Assembly: GCA_028819675.1 (NCBI GenBank) | Contig: JAPPKT010000598.1 | Location: 1 to 7,163 of the forward strand | Length of the DNA stretch: 7,163 nucleotides | Reading direction: 5' to 3' | Source of the DNA: Caldilineaceae bacterium | GTDB taxonomy: Bacteria; Chloroflexota; Anaerolineae; Caldilineales; Caldilineaceae | In this document: one piece after another, positions 1 through 7,163 of the stretch | Numbering within the stretch: the stretch's first letter is position 1 | Layout of the letters: every line of letters begins with the position of its first letter | Notes under the pieces: generated by a model | What the model was told of the DNA's origin: nothing | Seen by the model: the letters and a program-made list of their open reading frames with translations, nothing else | Databases searched by the model: none | Program-made: the position numbers and the translations under genes

Positions 1-650
1 AGATGGGCGTCGTCATGGCCGACCTGGGCGGCGGCACCACCGACCTGGCCCTATTTCGCGGTAACGGGCTCTGGCACACCGAAGTGCTCGACGTGGGCGG
101 CAGCCACATGACCAACGACGTTGCTATCGGGCTGCGCGCACCCTTTGAAGTGGCCGAGGAGCTGAAACTGCGCTACGGCCATCTGCAACCGGAACGGATC
201 GCCGAAGACGAACAGGTCTGGGCGACCGTCTTCGGCGACAAACCGGAACGCACCTTCAGCCGCCGCTTTATCAGTCAGATCCTACAGGCGCGCGCCGAGG
301 AGACCGCCGAACTCATCCAGAGCCGGATCGCCAGGAGCAGCTACGGCAACATGGTGCCGGCAGGGCTCGTCCTCACCGGTGGCGCCAGCCAGCTCCCCGG
401 CGCAGTCGACCTGTTCCGCAGAATTCTGCGCATGCCGGTGCGGATCGGCAGTCCCGTCGACCATCCCGCCGTGCATGGGTTGAGCAGAGAGCTGCAATCT
501 CCCGCCTTCGCCACCGCGGCCGGCCTCCTGCTTTGGGCGCTCTACGAAGACGCGCGTGCGATCCACTACCCCATGCAGAGAATGATACCGGAAAACGGCC
601 AGATCCTGGACCGGGTCGGCGGCTGGCTCAAGAGCTTGTTGCCGGACTGA
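1..650 (+). CDS. ftsA: Cell division protein FtsA, C-terminal half (5' end outside window)
   Basis: FtsA is an actin-like ATPase that tethers FtsZ filaments to the inner face of the membrane and recruits later division proteins. The visible 215 residues are read in frame from base 3 and end at TGA (648-650). FtsA is usually about 400 residues, so roughly half is missing at the left edge, and the first visible Met is not a start. Visible marks of the actin/Hsp70 fold are the phosphate-2 loop ADLGGGTTDLALF (fragment residues 6-18) and the adenosine motif LVLTGGASQLPG (122-133). The last residues, ILDRVGGWLKSLLPD, form a short basic and hydrophobic amphipathic tail, as expected of the FtsA membrane-targeting helix. 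The next gene is ftsZ, the usual partner, though 641 bases away. MreB and DnaK-like relatives share the ATPase motifs, but the tail and the neighbour favour FtsA. Confidence 0.9.
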   Translation, partial: MGVVMADLGGGTTDLALFRGNGLWHTEVLDVGGSHMTNDVAIGLRAPFEVAEELKLRYGHLQPERIAEDEQVWATVFGDKPERTFSRRFISQILQARAEETAELIQSRIARSSYGNMVPAGLVLTGGASQLPGAVDLFRRILRMPVRIGSPVDHPAVHGLSRELQSPAFATAAGLLLWALYEDARAIHYPMQRMIPENGQILDRVGGWLKSLLPD

Positions 651-815
651 GGCAACGCCTCCTTCCGGACGCCCGGGACACCATAAATTCAAGAGACAGA
701 CGGGTCAGGCGGCACGCTCGACCCCTATGTGACTGCCGTGTGATCGACTGCAAAGCCGTTGAAATTCCCGTCCCCCACTGCGTCTCAAAGAGCGTTCGGG
801 CGCAGTCTGATGGCG

Positions 816-850
816 TCGTAGATAGATCGTAGGTAGATAGCCTAGAATTG
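816..850 (+). repeat. 35-base repeat, copy A, with two tandem 11-base TCGTAG units
   Basis: This copy matches 980-1014 at 30 of 35 positions without gaps. Inside it are two tandem 11-mers, TCGTAGATAGA (816-826) and TCGTAGGTAGA (827-837). The copy ends in AGAATTG. An 11-base period is close to one helical turn, so the units would face the same side of the DNA, as in a protein-binding array. The function is unknown; a decayed duplication is an alternative. Confidence 0.7.
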
Positions 851-979
851 CTTGAAAGGGGTTGGGCCGGCTCCCATACCCGCACGCAGAAAGTGTTCCT
901 GCAACAACGACGGTGTAAAATCGTCTTCCGGCCAGTCGTTTCCCGTCTTCTCCGGGCCCGGCGCTGGGCAGAGGCTATT

Positions 980-1014
980 TCGTAGATGGATCGTAGGCAT
1001 ATAGTCCAGAATTG
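980..1014 (+). repeat. 35-base repeat, copy B, with two tandem 11-base TCGTAG units
   Basis: This is the second, diverged copy of the repeat at 816-850, 164 bases downstream in the same orientation. Its 11-mers are TCGTAGATGGA (980-990) and TCGTAGGCATA (991-1001), and it also ends in AGAATTG. The sequence flanking the two copies is not similar, so the repeat has defined edges. It lies about 140 bases upstream of the proposed ftsZ promoter. Confidence 0.7.
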
Positions 1015-1024
1015 GCCCCAATTC
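1009..1024. repeat. Inverted repeat GAATTGG-CC-CCAATTC
   Basis: The arms are perfect 7-mers (1009-1015 and 1018-1024) separated by two bases. The left arm overlaps the end of repeat copy B; copy A has no matching right arm. The two-base gap is too short for a stable RNA loop without unpairing, so a dimeric protein site is more likely than a hairpin. No known operator is recognised. Confidence 0.45.
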
Positions 1025-1038
1025 AGTCTCAAACTAGC

Positions 1039-1069
1039 CCGGCAACAGCTTGTCATGGCATCTTGCCGG
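1039..1069. repeat. Inverted repeat CCGGCAA / TTGCCGG with 17-base loop
   Basis: Perfect 7-bp arms at 1039-1045 and 1063-1069 flank a 17-base loop. No T run follows, so it is a poor candidate for an intrinsic terminator. It could be a weak structure or a chance pairing in GC-rich DNA. Confidence 0.3.
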
Positions 1070-1152
1070 ACTCCAGAGTATTCCGCCCCCTATCCGCCTG
1101 AAATATGGACCCATCCGAGCCTTTTTGCGGGAACTTCCCTAATTCAGTGACT

Positions 1153-1180
1153 TTGCAATCGATTTCAGGTGTAGTACGAT
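1153..1180 (+). promoter_or_regulatory. Predicted sigma70-type promoter of ftsZ
   Basis: TTGCAA (1153-1158) and TACGAT (1175-1180) are separated by 16 bases. Transcription would start near 1187, giving a leader of about 105 bases before the ftsZ ATG. This would let ftsZ be transcribed independently of ftsA, as is common for ftsZ in many bacteria. The call rests on hexamer similarity only. Confidence 0.5.
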
Positions 1181-1291
1181 GAGACAATTCTGACACAGCG
1201 GTGAGAACGGAGCTTTTGGTCCCGCCAGGGAAAGTGCAAATTCCAAAAGCGGCCCTGACAATGTCTGCCAGCGGTTAAAGGAGATCAATCT

Positions 1292-2467
1292 ATGACGAGA
1301 CGGAGTAGCGCCTCACAATTTGTAGACAACTTTGCCCAGATAAAGGTTGTCGGCGTTGGTGGTGGCGGACAGAACGCGGTCAACCGCATGATCGAGGCAG
1401 ACGTTCAAGGCGTGGAGTTTATTGCCGTCAATACCGATGCACAGGCCTTGATGCTCTCCAACGCGCCGCAGCGTCTGCGGATTGGAGACAAATTGACCAG
1501 AGGTCTGGGGTCGGGCGGAAAGCCGGAAATCGGCCTGCGGGCGGCCGAGGAGAGTAGGGAAGAGATCGAGCAGTTGTTTGAAGGCGCGGATATGGTTTTC
1601 GTGACCGCCGGTCTGGGCGGCGGTACGGGTTCCGGCGCGGCTCCGGTCATCTCCTCCATCGCACGCGAATCGGGCGCGCTGACCATCGGCGTCGTCACCA
1701 AGCCGTTCACCTTCGAAGGCACGCAGCGCCGCCGAATCGCCGAAAGCACGATGGGCCGCTTGCGAGAATCTGTCGATACGCTGATAACCGTCCCCAACGA
1801 CCGGCTCCTGCATATCCTCGATAAAACGACCGCCATCCGTGAATCATTCATCGTCGCCGACGACGTGCTGCGGCAGGGTATTCAGGGCATCAGTGAACTG
1901 ATTACCGTGCCCGGTCTGATCAACCTGGACTTCGCCGACGTGCGGTCCATCATGCTCGACGGCGGCGCCGCCCTGATGTCTATCGGCCGTGCCAGCGGTG
2001 AAAACCGCGCCCAGGAGGCCGCCCAGCAGGCGATTCACAGTTCGTTGCTGGATGTGTCGATCGAGGGTGCCCAGGGTATTCTCTTCAATGTCAAGGGCGG
2101 CGACGACCTGAGCCTGTTCGAGGTGAATGAGGCCGCTGAAATGATCCGGGCCAACGCCCATCCTGAAGCGAATATCATCTTCGGCGCCGTCATCGACGAA
2201 AGTATGAAGGACGAGCTCCACATGACCGTCATCGCCACCGGCTTTGACAAAGACCGGCGTCCGGAACAGCCACCCGCTTCGACCCGGCAGCCTGCCACGG
2301 GCAGTATCCGCCAGCCCGGCTTGAATCAACCCCAGCCGAGCCAACCCGCCCAGCCGCAGCAGCCGAAGCCCAAGGAGCCAATCGACTTCCCCGTCCGCTC
2401 CTTCGACCGCGAAGACCTCGACATTCCAGCATTTCTACGCCGCGCCAAGAACAACAACGGCCAGTAG
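1292..2467 (+). CDS. ftsZ: Cell division protein FtsZ
   Basis: FtsZ is the tubulin-like GTPase that polymerises into the mid-cell Z ring and recruits the division machinery. The 391-residue product has the normal length and order: a GTP-binding domain with [15 protein letters not shown] (19-33) and the tubulin signature GGGTGSG (109-115), the T7 synergy loop NLDFADV (211-217) needed for GTP hydrolysis across the subunit interface, and a C-terminal domain to about residue 320. A disordered linker rich in Gln and Pro (about 322-365) leads to the conserved tail [13 protein letters not shown] (372-384), which binds FtsA and other tethers. The ATG start is supported by AAAGGAGAT (1277-1285), 6 bases upstream. 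A promoter at 1153-1180 precedes it and a strong terminator follows 37 bases after the stop. No key residue appears to be missing. Confidence 0.98.
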   Translation: MTRRSSASQFVDNFAQIKVVGVGGGGQNAVNRMIEADVQGVEFIAVNTDAQALMLSNAPQRLRIGDKLTRGLGSGGKPEIGLRAAEESREEIEQLFEGADMVFVTAGLGGGTGSGAAPVISSIARESGALTIGVVTKPFTFEGTQRRRIAESTMGRLRESVDTLITVPNDRLLHILDKTTAIRESFIVADDVLRQGIQGISELITVPGLINLDFADVRSIMLDGGAALMSIGRASGENRAQEAAQQAIHSSLLDVSIEGAQGILFNVKGGDDLSLFEVNEAAEMIRANAHPEANIIFGAVIDESMKDELHMTVIATGFDKDRRPEQPPASTRQPATGSIRQPGLNQPQPSQPAQPQQPKPKEPIDFPVRSFDREDLDIPAFLRRAKNNNGQ

Positions 2468-2503
2468 CGCCCCATAGCAAAGAATACATACAAAAGGATA
2501 TCC

Positions 2504-2536
2504 AGAGAGCCCGGCGATGCCGCGGCTCTCTTTTTT
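2504..2536 (+). terminator. Rho-independent terminator after ftsZ
   Basis: AGAGAGCC (2504-2511) pairs with GGCTCTCT (2524-2531). The inner CGGC (2512-2515) pairs with GCCG (2519-2522) around a GAT loop, with one bulged C at 2523. This makes a 12-bp stem running into a T6 tract (2531-2536). It should end ftsZ transcription and insulate it from nrdR. Confidence 0.92.
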
Positions 2537-2662
2537 GTCGCGCCCGCGGGTAAGACTGCACGGTCGAACTGCCCCCGCCGGTCCCCTCTTAAGGCTCCAT
2601 TCGCTGCAGCAGGACCCCGTCTATCAGTACGCGAAATAACTTCTGTCTACCGCATTTTCCTT

Positions 2663-2691
2663 TTGCGAGTCGGCCCCGAATGTGTTATATC
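2663..2691 (+). promoter_or_regulatory. Predicted promoter of nrdR (upstream)
   Basis: TTGCGA (2663-2668) and TATATC (2686-2691) are separated by 17 bases, with TG just upstream of the -10. The start would be near 2698, so both NrdR-box-like sites would lie within the first 80 transcribed bases, where a bound repressor could block initiation or elongation. Confidence 0.5.
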
Positions 2692-2714
2692 TATGCCGAC
2701 GTCCCGAAATAGGC

Positions 2715-2742
2715 TTGCAAGCAACTTTGTACTACATATTGT
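2715..2742 (+). promoter_or_regulatory. Possible second nrdR promoter overlapping NrdR box 1
   Basis: TTGCAA (2715-2720) and TATTGT (2737-2742) are 16 bases apart. The -10 lies wholly inside NrdR-box-like site 1, so NrdR binding would occlude it directly. A further -10-like TATGAT at 2757-2762 has no good -35. Confidence 0.35.
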
Positions 2743-2744
2743 GC
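2729..2744 (+). promoter_or_regulatory. NrdR-box-like site 1
   Basis: The sequence GTACTACATATTGTGC matches 12 of 16 positions of the NrdR-box consensus as I recall it (ACACWATATATWGTGT), including the run ATATTGTG. NrdR boxes are usually found as pairs about three helical turns apart, upstream of ribonucleotide reductase operons and often of nrdR itself. A second site lies exactly 32 bases downstream, start to start. Confidence 0.65.
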
Positions 2745-2760
2745 CTCCCATCGTTGTATG

Positions 2761-2776
2761 ATACAGTATGTAGACT
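2761..2776 (+). promoter_or_regulatory. NrdR-box-like site 2
   Basis: The sequence ATACAGTATGTAGACT matches 11 of 16 consensus positions, counting W positions as matches. It is weaker than site 1. Its core is an inverted copy of the site 1 core: TACTACATATTG (2730-2741) against CAGTATGTAGAC (2764-2775), pairing at 10 of 12 positions. The 16-base gap from site 1 fits the usual paired arrangement. It overlaps an odd-centred palindrome, TGTATGATACA (2755-2765). Confidence 0.55.
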
Positions 2777-2903
2777 GATCCCCGAACGAAAAACGGGCTT
2801 GCAAAGTTGTCGAAGGGCGCCGAACTGAACCCGTCTGAACCGGAACCAAGTAGGGGAACCGCGCTCCCAACACCAGCTGCGCCGCCTGAGCGGGAGACGG
2901 ATT

Positions 2904-3380
2904 ATGCAGTGTCCCCATTGTGGACATGGCAAACACAAGGTAATCGATACCCGCGATAGAGGAGAGACGGTCCGCCGCCGCCGTCAATGTTTGGATTGCG
3001 AGCAGCGCTTCACCACTTATGAGCATGTCGCCCCCAGCCTGCTCGTCTCCAAACGGGACGGCCACCGTGAACCGTTCGACTCCCAGAAGCTGCTTGCCGG
3101 CATCCGTATCGCCTCGGTCAAACGGCCCGTCAGCAGCGAGCGTATGCAGAGTATTGTCAAATACGTCGAAGATCGAATCCAGCGCTTAGGCCGTGCGGAG
3201 GTCACAAGCGAAATGATCGGCAATCTTGTGCTGGACCAACTGGCCGACGTCGATCAGGTGGCCTACATACGATTCGCAAGCGTCTACCTGGACTTTGGCG
3301 ATCTGAGTGAAATCCGATCCGAAGTTGATCGGCTAATGGGACGCAGCGACCAGGAAGGTGACACAAACGGACGGCCATAG
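2904..3380 (+). CDS. nrdR: Transcriptional repressor NrdR
   Basis: NrdR represses ribonucleotide reductase genes by binding paired NrdR boxes. Its ATP-cone senses ATP and dATP and sets its oligomeric state. The 158-residue product has the standard two-domain form. An N-terminal zinc ribbon carries C3-x2-C6 (CPHC) and C29-x2-C32 (CLDC), with the basic run TVRRRRQC (22-29) and RFTTYE (35-40) between and after the ligands. An ATP-cone domain follows from about residue 46 ([14 protein letters not shown]) to about 137 ([14 protein letters not shown]). ATG 2904 is preceded by GGGAGA at 2892-2897 and begins the canonical MxCPxC N-terminus, so the start is secure. It lies 145 bases upstream of the reductase gene with no terminator between them, so co-transcription is possible. 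The box-like sites upstream suggest autoregulation. Confidence 0.97.
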   Translation: MQCPHCGHGKHKVIDTRDRGETVRRRRQCLDCEQRFTTYEHVAPSLLVSKRDGHREPFDSQKLLAGIRIASVKRPVSSERMQSIVKYVEDRIQRLGRAEVTSEMIGNLVLDQLADVDQVAYIRFASVYLDFGDLSEIRSEVDRLMGRSDQEGDTNGRP

Positions 3381-3411
3381 GCGCAAAACCGACCGGCAGC
3401 AGAGACCGTAA

Positions 3412-3440
3412 TTGATCTATTAGACCTTTTGTTCTATTAT
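3412..3440 (+). promoter_or_regulatory. Predicted promoter of the nrdJ-type reductase gene
   Basis: TTGATC (3412-3417) and TATTAT (3435-3440) are separated by 17 bases in a locally AT-rich patch within GC-rich DNA. The start would be near 3447, leaving a leader of about 80 bases. No NrdR-box pair was found here. NrdR control of the reductase would then act through read-through from the nrdR promoter, or the two genes may be controlled separately. Confidence 0.55.
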
Positions 3441-3445
3441 TGAAC
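3431..3445. promoter_or_regulatory. Palindrome overlapping the reductase -10 element
   Basis: GTTCTATTATTGAAC is an odd-centred 15-base inverted repeat in which six of seven base pairs are complementary; only the T-T pair at 3435/3441 fails. It covers the proposed -10 TATTAT, a typical place for a repressor operator. No known family site is recognised, and AT-rich promoter sequence can form such symmetry by chance. Confidence 0.35.
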
Positions 3446-3525
3446 TTATTGCTGCTTCCTGTCGTCCTACTGCTCACTAGCACGAATTCATTCCCGCTTA
3501 TCATCTTTTTCTAAGGAGTATCCCC

Positions 3526-6096
<2,571 letters not shown>

Positions 6097-6105
6097 CCCC
6101 TGCAG

Positions 6106-6134
6106 CGGCTCGCGGCCTGTAACGCCGCGAGCCG
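6106..6134. terminator. Hairpin terminator shared by convergent genes
   Basis: CGGCTCGCGGC (6106-6116) pairs perfectly over 11 bp with GCCGCGAGCCG (6124-6134) around a 7-base loop. It begins 9 bases after the reductase stop and ends one base short of the methyltransferase stop codon on the other strand. It can serve both directions. The T tract is poor: rightward TTCACTTCTTCC, leftward none. It may therefore act as a transcription barrier or RNA 3' end stabiliser more than as a classical terminator. Confidence 0.65.
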
Positions 6135-6135
6135 T

Positions 6136-6921
6136 TCACTTCTTCCGCGCGATGAAGATCAGCCGCTCGCTGTCGGATCGATAGGGGCTGCCGTCGAAGT
6201 CGCCATACAGTTCATCCACCGCAAACCCTGCCTGTTCCAGGAGCATAGCGCCCTCGTCGGGCCACCAGAAGCGCAGCGGAAAGGACAGCCGCGTCTGCGC
6301 GTTGTGCCCGTCAGGAAACACCTCCTCGTAGACGAAGACCGTCTCCTGCAGTTGCCGGGCCGCGTCCACGTAACGGGTCGACCATTTCAACACCGTCGCG
6401 CCGCTTTCCCCGTCCTCCCACCAGTCCGCCAGCTCCTGCATCCCCGCTATCGCCTCCAGATAGATTACGTCCGGGTTGAACAGATCGATCAGCAGCAGAC
6501 CGCCCGCGCGCAGATGGCGCTGCGCGCACTGCAGTGCCTTCAACTGCCCGGCCTGCGTCGTCACGTGCATCAGCGTATTGCTGACCACGAAGGCGAAGTC
6601 AATCTCCCTCTCCGCCAGCTCGAAACGGGTCATGTCCGCCTGCACCAGCCTGACCGTCCGCGAGCCGTCTGCCGCTGTTTCGGACGCATAGCCGTGCTTC
6701 GCCAGCTTGCGGCGGGCGATTGCCAGCAGCGCCGCGCTCGTGTCGACTCCAATAACATGACAGCCGTCCTCCACCAGGGGAAGCAGCACGCGGCCTGTGC
6801 CGCAGCCAAGCTCCAGCACAACGCGGCCGGCCGCGCGCGCCGTCTTCAGGATGAGCGGAATGTCATCTCTGTAGTCGCGGTAGTCGCCGTCGTAGAAACG
6901 GGCAAATCCATCGAAATCCAT
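6136..6921 (-). CDS. Class I SAM-dependent methyltransferase, substrate unknown
   Basis: The 261-residue product has a seven-stranded Rossmann methyltransferase fold. It shows motif I VVLELGCGTG (34-43), which binds S-adenosylmethionine, the acidic end of strand 2 in VIGVD (D60), which should contact the ribose hydroxyls, and QADMTRF (94-100), with D96 near the adenine. DFAFVVSNTLMHV (108-120) and LRAGGLLLIDLFNP (137-150) follow as strands 4 and 5. The N-terminus MDFDGFARFYDGDY resembles methyltransferases of the 'methyltransferase type 11/25' kind, which act on small molecules or unknown targets. No signal peptide or membrane segment is seen. I chose ATG 6921 because the fold starts there. 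The frame stays open to a GTG at 7089, but those extra 56 residues show no domain character. Neither start has a good ribosome-binding site. The gene is convergent with the reductase gene, so a joint role is unlikely. Confidence 0.85.
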   Translation of the reverse strand: MDFDGFARFYDGDYRDYRDDIPLILKTARAAGRVVLELGCGTGRVLLPLVEDGCHVIGVDTSAALLAIARRKLAKHGYASETAADGSRTVRLVQADMTRFELAEREIDFAFVVSNTLMHVTTQAGQLKALQCAQRHLRAGGLLLIDLFNPDVIYLEAIAGMQELADWWEDGESGATVLKWSTRYVDAARQLQETVFVYEEVFPDGHNAQTRLSFPLRFWWPDEGAMLLEQAGFAVDELYGDFDGSPYRSDSERLIFIARKK

Positions 6922-6966
6922 GCGGTCGCGTGACAGGCTCGGTTGGTGGACAGGTACACTGTGATT

Positions 6967-6980
6967 TCCCGATATCGGGA
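6967..6980. promoter_or_regulatory. 14-bp perfect palindrome upstream of the methyltransferase
   Basis: TCCCGATATCGGGA is perfectly self-complementary with no spacer, 45 bases upstream of the chosen methyltransferase start and about 115 bases before the rightward promoter. A gapless palindrome this long suggests a dimeric regulator site rather than an RNA hairpin. No known operator is recognised. If the methyltransferase actually began at 7089, this would lie inside its coding region. Confidence 0.4.
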
Positions 6981-7094
6981 GAGCCCCAATTTCGGTACTT
7001 TTCAGAGAGGCTGACTGCGGGTCCCAGCGTAATTCCTCTATGGTTGCCGGAAATGTAACCCCGTTCAGGGATGTACAACAACTGTTCACCGGGT

Positions 7095-7122
7095 TTGCAT
7101 TCTGCCAGAATTCAGCTATAAT
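7095..7122 (+). promoter_or_regulatory. Rightward sigma70-type promoter for a gene beyond the right edge
   Basis: TTGCAT (7095-7100) and a perfect TATAAT (7117-7122) are separated by 16 bases, the best promoter match in the window. Transcription would start near 7129 and leave the window to the right, divergent from the methyltransferase. The gene it serves is not visible. Confidence 0.65.
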
Positions 7123-7137
7123 CGTATCAGATCGAGA

Positions 7138-7161
7138 GCCGACCTGACGATCCGGGTCGGC
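7138..7161 (+). repeat. Leader hairpin at the right edge
   Basis: GCCGACC (7138-7144) and GGTCGGC (7155-7161) form a perfect 7-bp stem around a 10-base loop, about 9 bases after the predicted transcription start of the promoter at 7095-7122. It could be an mRNA 5' stabiliser, an attenuator, or part of a structured leader. The window ends two bases later, so any T tract or partner sequence cannot be seen. Confidence 0.4.
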
Positions 7162-7163
7162 GT

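Larger units (their letters stand above)
651..1291. other. 641-base intergenic region between ftsA and ftsZ
   Basis: No open frame here looks like a real gene. The open frames that exist overlap ftsA out of frame or lack recognisable protein character. The stretch is less GC-rich than the flanking genes and holds two diverged 35-base repeats (816-850 and 980-1014), an inverted repeat (1009-1024), a 7-bp hairpin (1039-1069) and the ftsZ promoter (1153-1180). A weak -10-like TAAAAT lies at 916-921 without a convincing -35. There is no strong terminator after ftsA: GTTGCC (638-643) can pair with GGCAAC (651-656) across the stop codon, but no T run follows. Read-through from ftsA into ftsZ therefore remains possible. 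Confidence 0.75.
2712..2809. repeat. Nested direct and inverted repeats flanking the NrdR-box pair
   Basis: GGCTTGCAA occurs at 2712-2720 and again at 2796-2804, 84 bases apart in the same orientation, each preceded by CCCGAA (2703-2708 and 2781-2786). CAACTTTG (2722-2729) is matched by its reverse complement CAAAGTTG (2802-2809). Both pairs bracket the NrdR-box-like sites. This may be regulatory architecture or a trace of an old local duplication. Confidence 0.4.
2537..2903 (+). promoter_or_regulatory. nrdR upstream control region
   Basis: This 367-base stretch has no credible gene. An antisense frame over 2691-3065 overlaps the start of nrdR and looks like a shadow. The first 120 bases show nothing clear. 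The rest holds two or three promoter-like elements, two NrdR-box-like sites (2729-2744, 2761-2776), a 9-base direct repeat GGCTTGCAA (2712-2720 and 2796-2804), and a run of GAAC motifs (starting at 2822, 2827, 2837 and 2843). If the promoter at 2663-2691 is used, the leader is about 200 bases. I see no cobalamin riboswitch. Confidence 0.7.

Noticed and set aside
638..656. Hairpin across the ftsA stop codon as a terminator
   Set aside because: The stem is only 6 bp and no T tract follows, so it is too weak to call.
533..832. 99-codon plus-strand frame across the end of ftsA
   Set aside because: It is out of frame with ftsA over its first third, has an Arg/Asp-rich product, and has no ribosome-binding site that I could see.
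628..1056. 142-codon minus-strand frame in the ftsA-ftsZ gap
   Set aside because: The translated product is Arg/Cys/Ser-rich, runs through both copies of the 35-base repeat and the end of ftsA, and resembles no protein family.
2822..2846. Four GAAC motifs in 25 bases
   Set aside because: The spacing is irregular (5, 10 and 6 bases) and the motif is only four bases long, so chance is a sufficient explanation.
2885..2905. Possible cobalamin riboswitch B12 box before nrdR (GCGGGAGACGG)
   Set aside because: Only a short stretch resembles the box. The other conserved segments of the riboswitch are absent, and the match is better explained as the nrdR ribosome-binding site.
2691..3065. 124-codon minus-strand frame over the nrdR control region
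   Set aside because: It overlaps the nrdR promoter, the NrdR-box-like sites and the nrdR zinc ribbon codons. No ribosome-binding site or known domain was seen.
6304..6933. 209-codon open frame on the plus strand
   Set aside because: It is antisense to the methyltransferase. The product is rich in Arg, Gln and Leu without domain character, while the minus-strand frame carries clear SAM-binding motifs.

Overview
The window looks like a piece of core chromosome from a GC-rich bacterium. It holds, in order: the 3' half of ftsA, complete ftsZ, nrdR, a class II (adenosylcobalamin-dependent) ribonucleotide reductase gene of the nrdJ type, and a SAM-dependent methyltransferase on the opposite strand. 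An ftsA-ftsZ pair followed by nrdR and a B12-dependent reductase suggests the phylum Chloroflexota (Anaerolineae/Caldilineae-like). That placement is inference from gene order and protein character, and I could not test it by search. I see no transposase, phage gene, CRISPR array, tRNA or rRNA.

Layout. Positions 1-650 are the C-terminal half of FtsA, the membrane anchor of the Z ring. Positions 651-1291 are a 641-base gap with no credible gene. It carries two diverged copies of a 35-base repeat (each made of two 11-base units starting TCGTAG), two short inverted repeats and a good ftsZ promoter. FtsZ (1292-2467) is full length and is followed by a clear Rho-independent terminator (2504-2536), which separates division from nucleotide metabolism. 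Positions 2537-2903 form the nrdR control region, with sigma70-like promoters and a pair of sites resembling NrdR boxes, 32 bases start to start. NrdR (2904-3380) and the reductase (3526-6096) lie on the same strand. The reductase gene also has its own promoter in the 145-base gap. A perfect 11-bp hairpin (6106-6134) sits between the reductase and the convergent methyltransferase (6136-6921, minus strand). Past the methyltransferase are a 14-bp perfect palindrome, then a near-consensus rightward promoter (7095-7122) and a leader hairpin for a gene beyond the right edge.

How the parts fit. FtsA and FtsZ build the division ring. NrdR is a nucleotide-sensing repressor of ribonucleotide reductase genes and probably represses itself and the adjacent reductase through the box pair. 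The reductase has no ATP-cone domain of its own, so the only ATP cone seen here is in NrdR. The methyltransferase has no evident link to its neighbours.

I do not see an undescribed biological system. The signals most worth checking are regulatory: the NrdR-box pair inside nested inverted repeats, and the phased 11-base repeats upstream of ftsZ.
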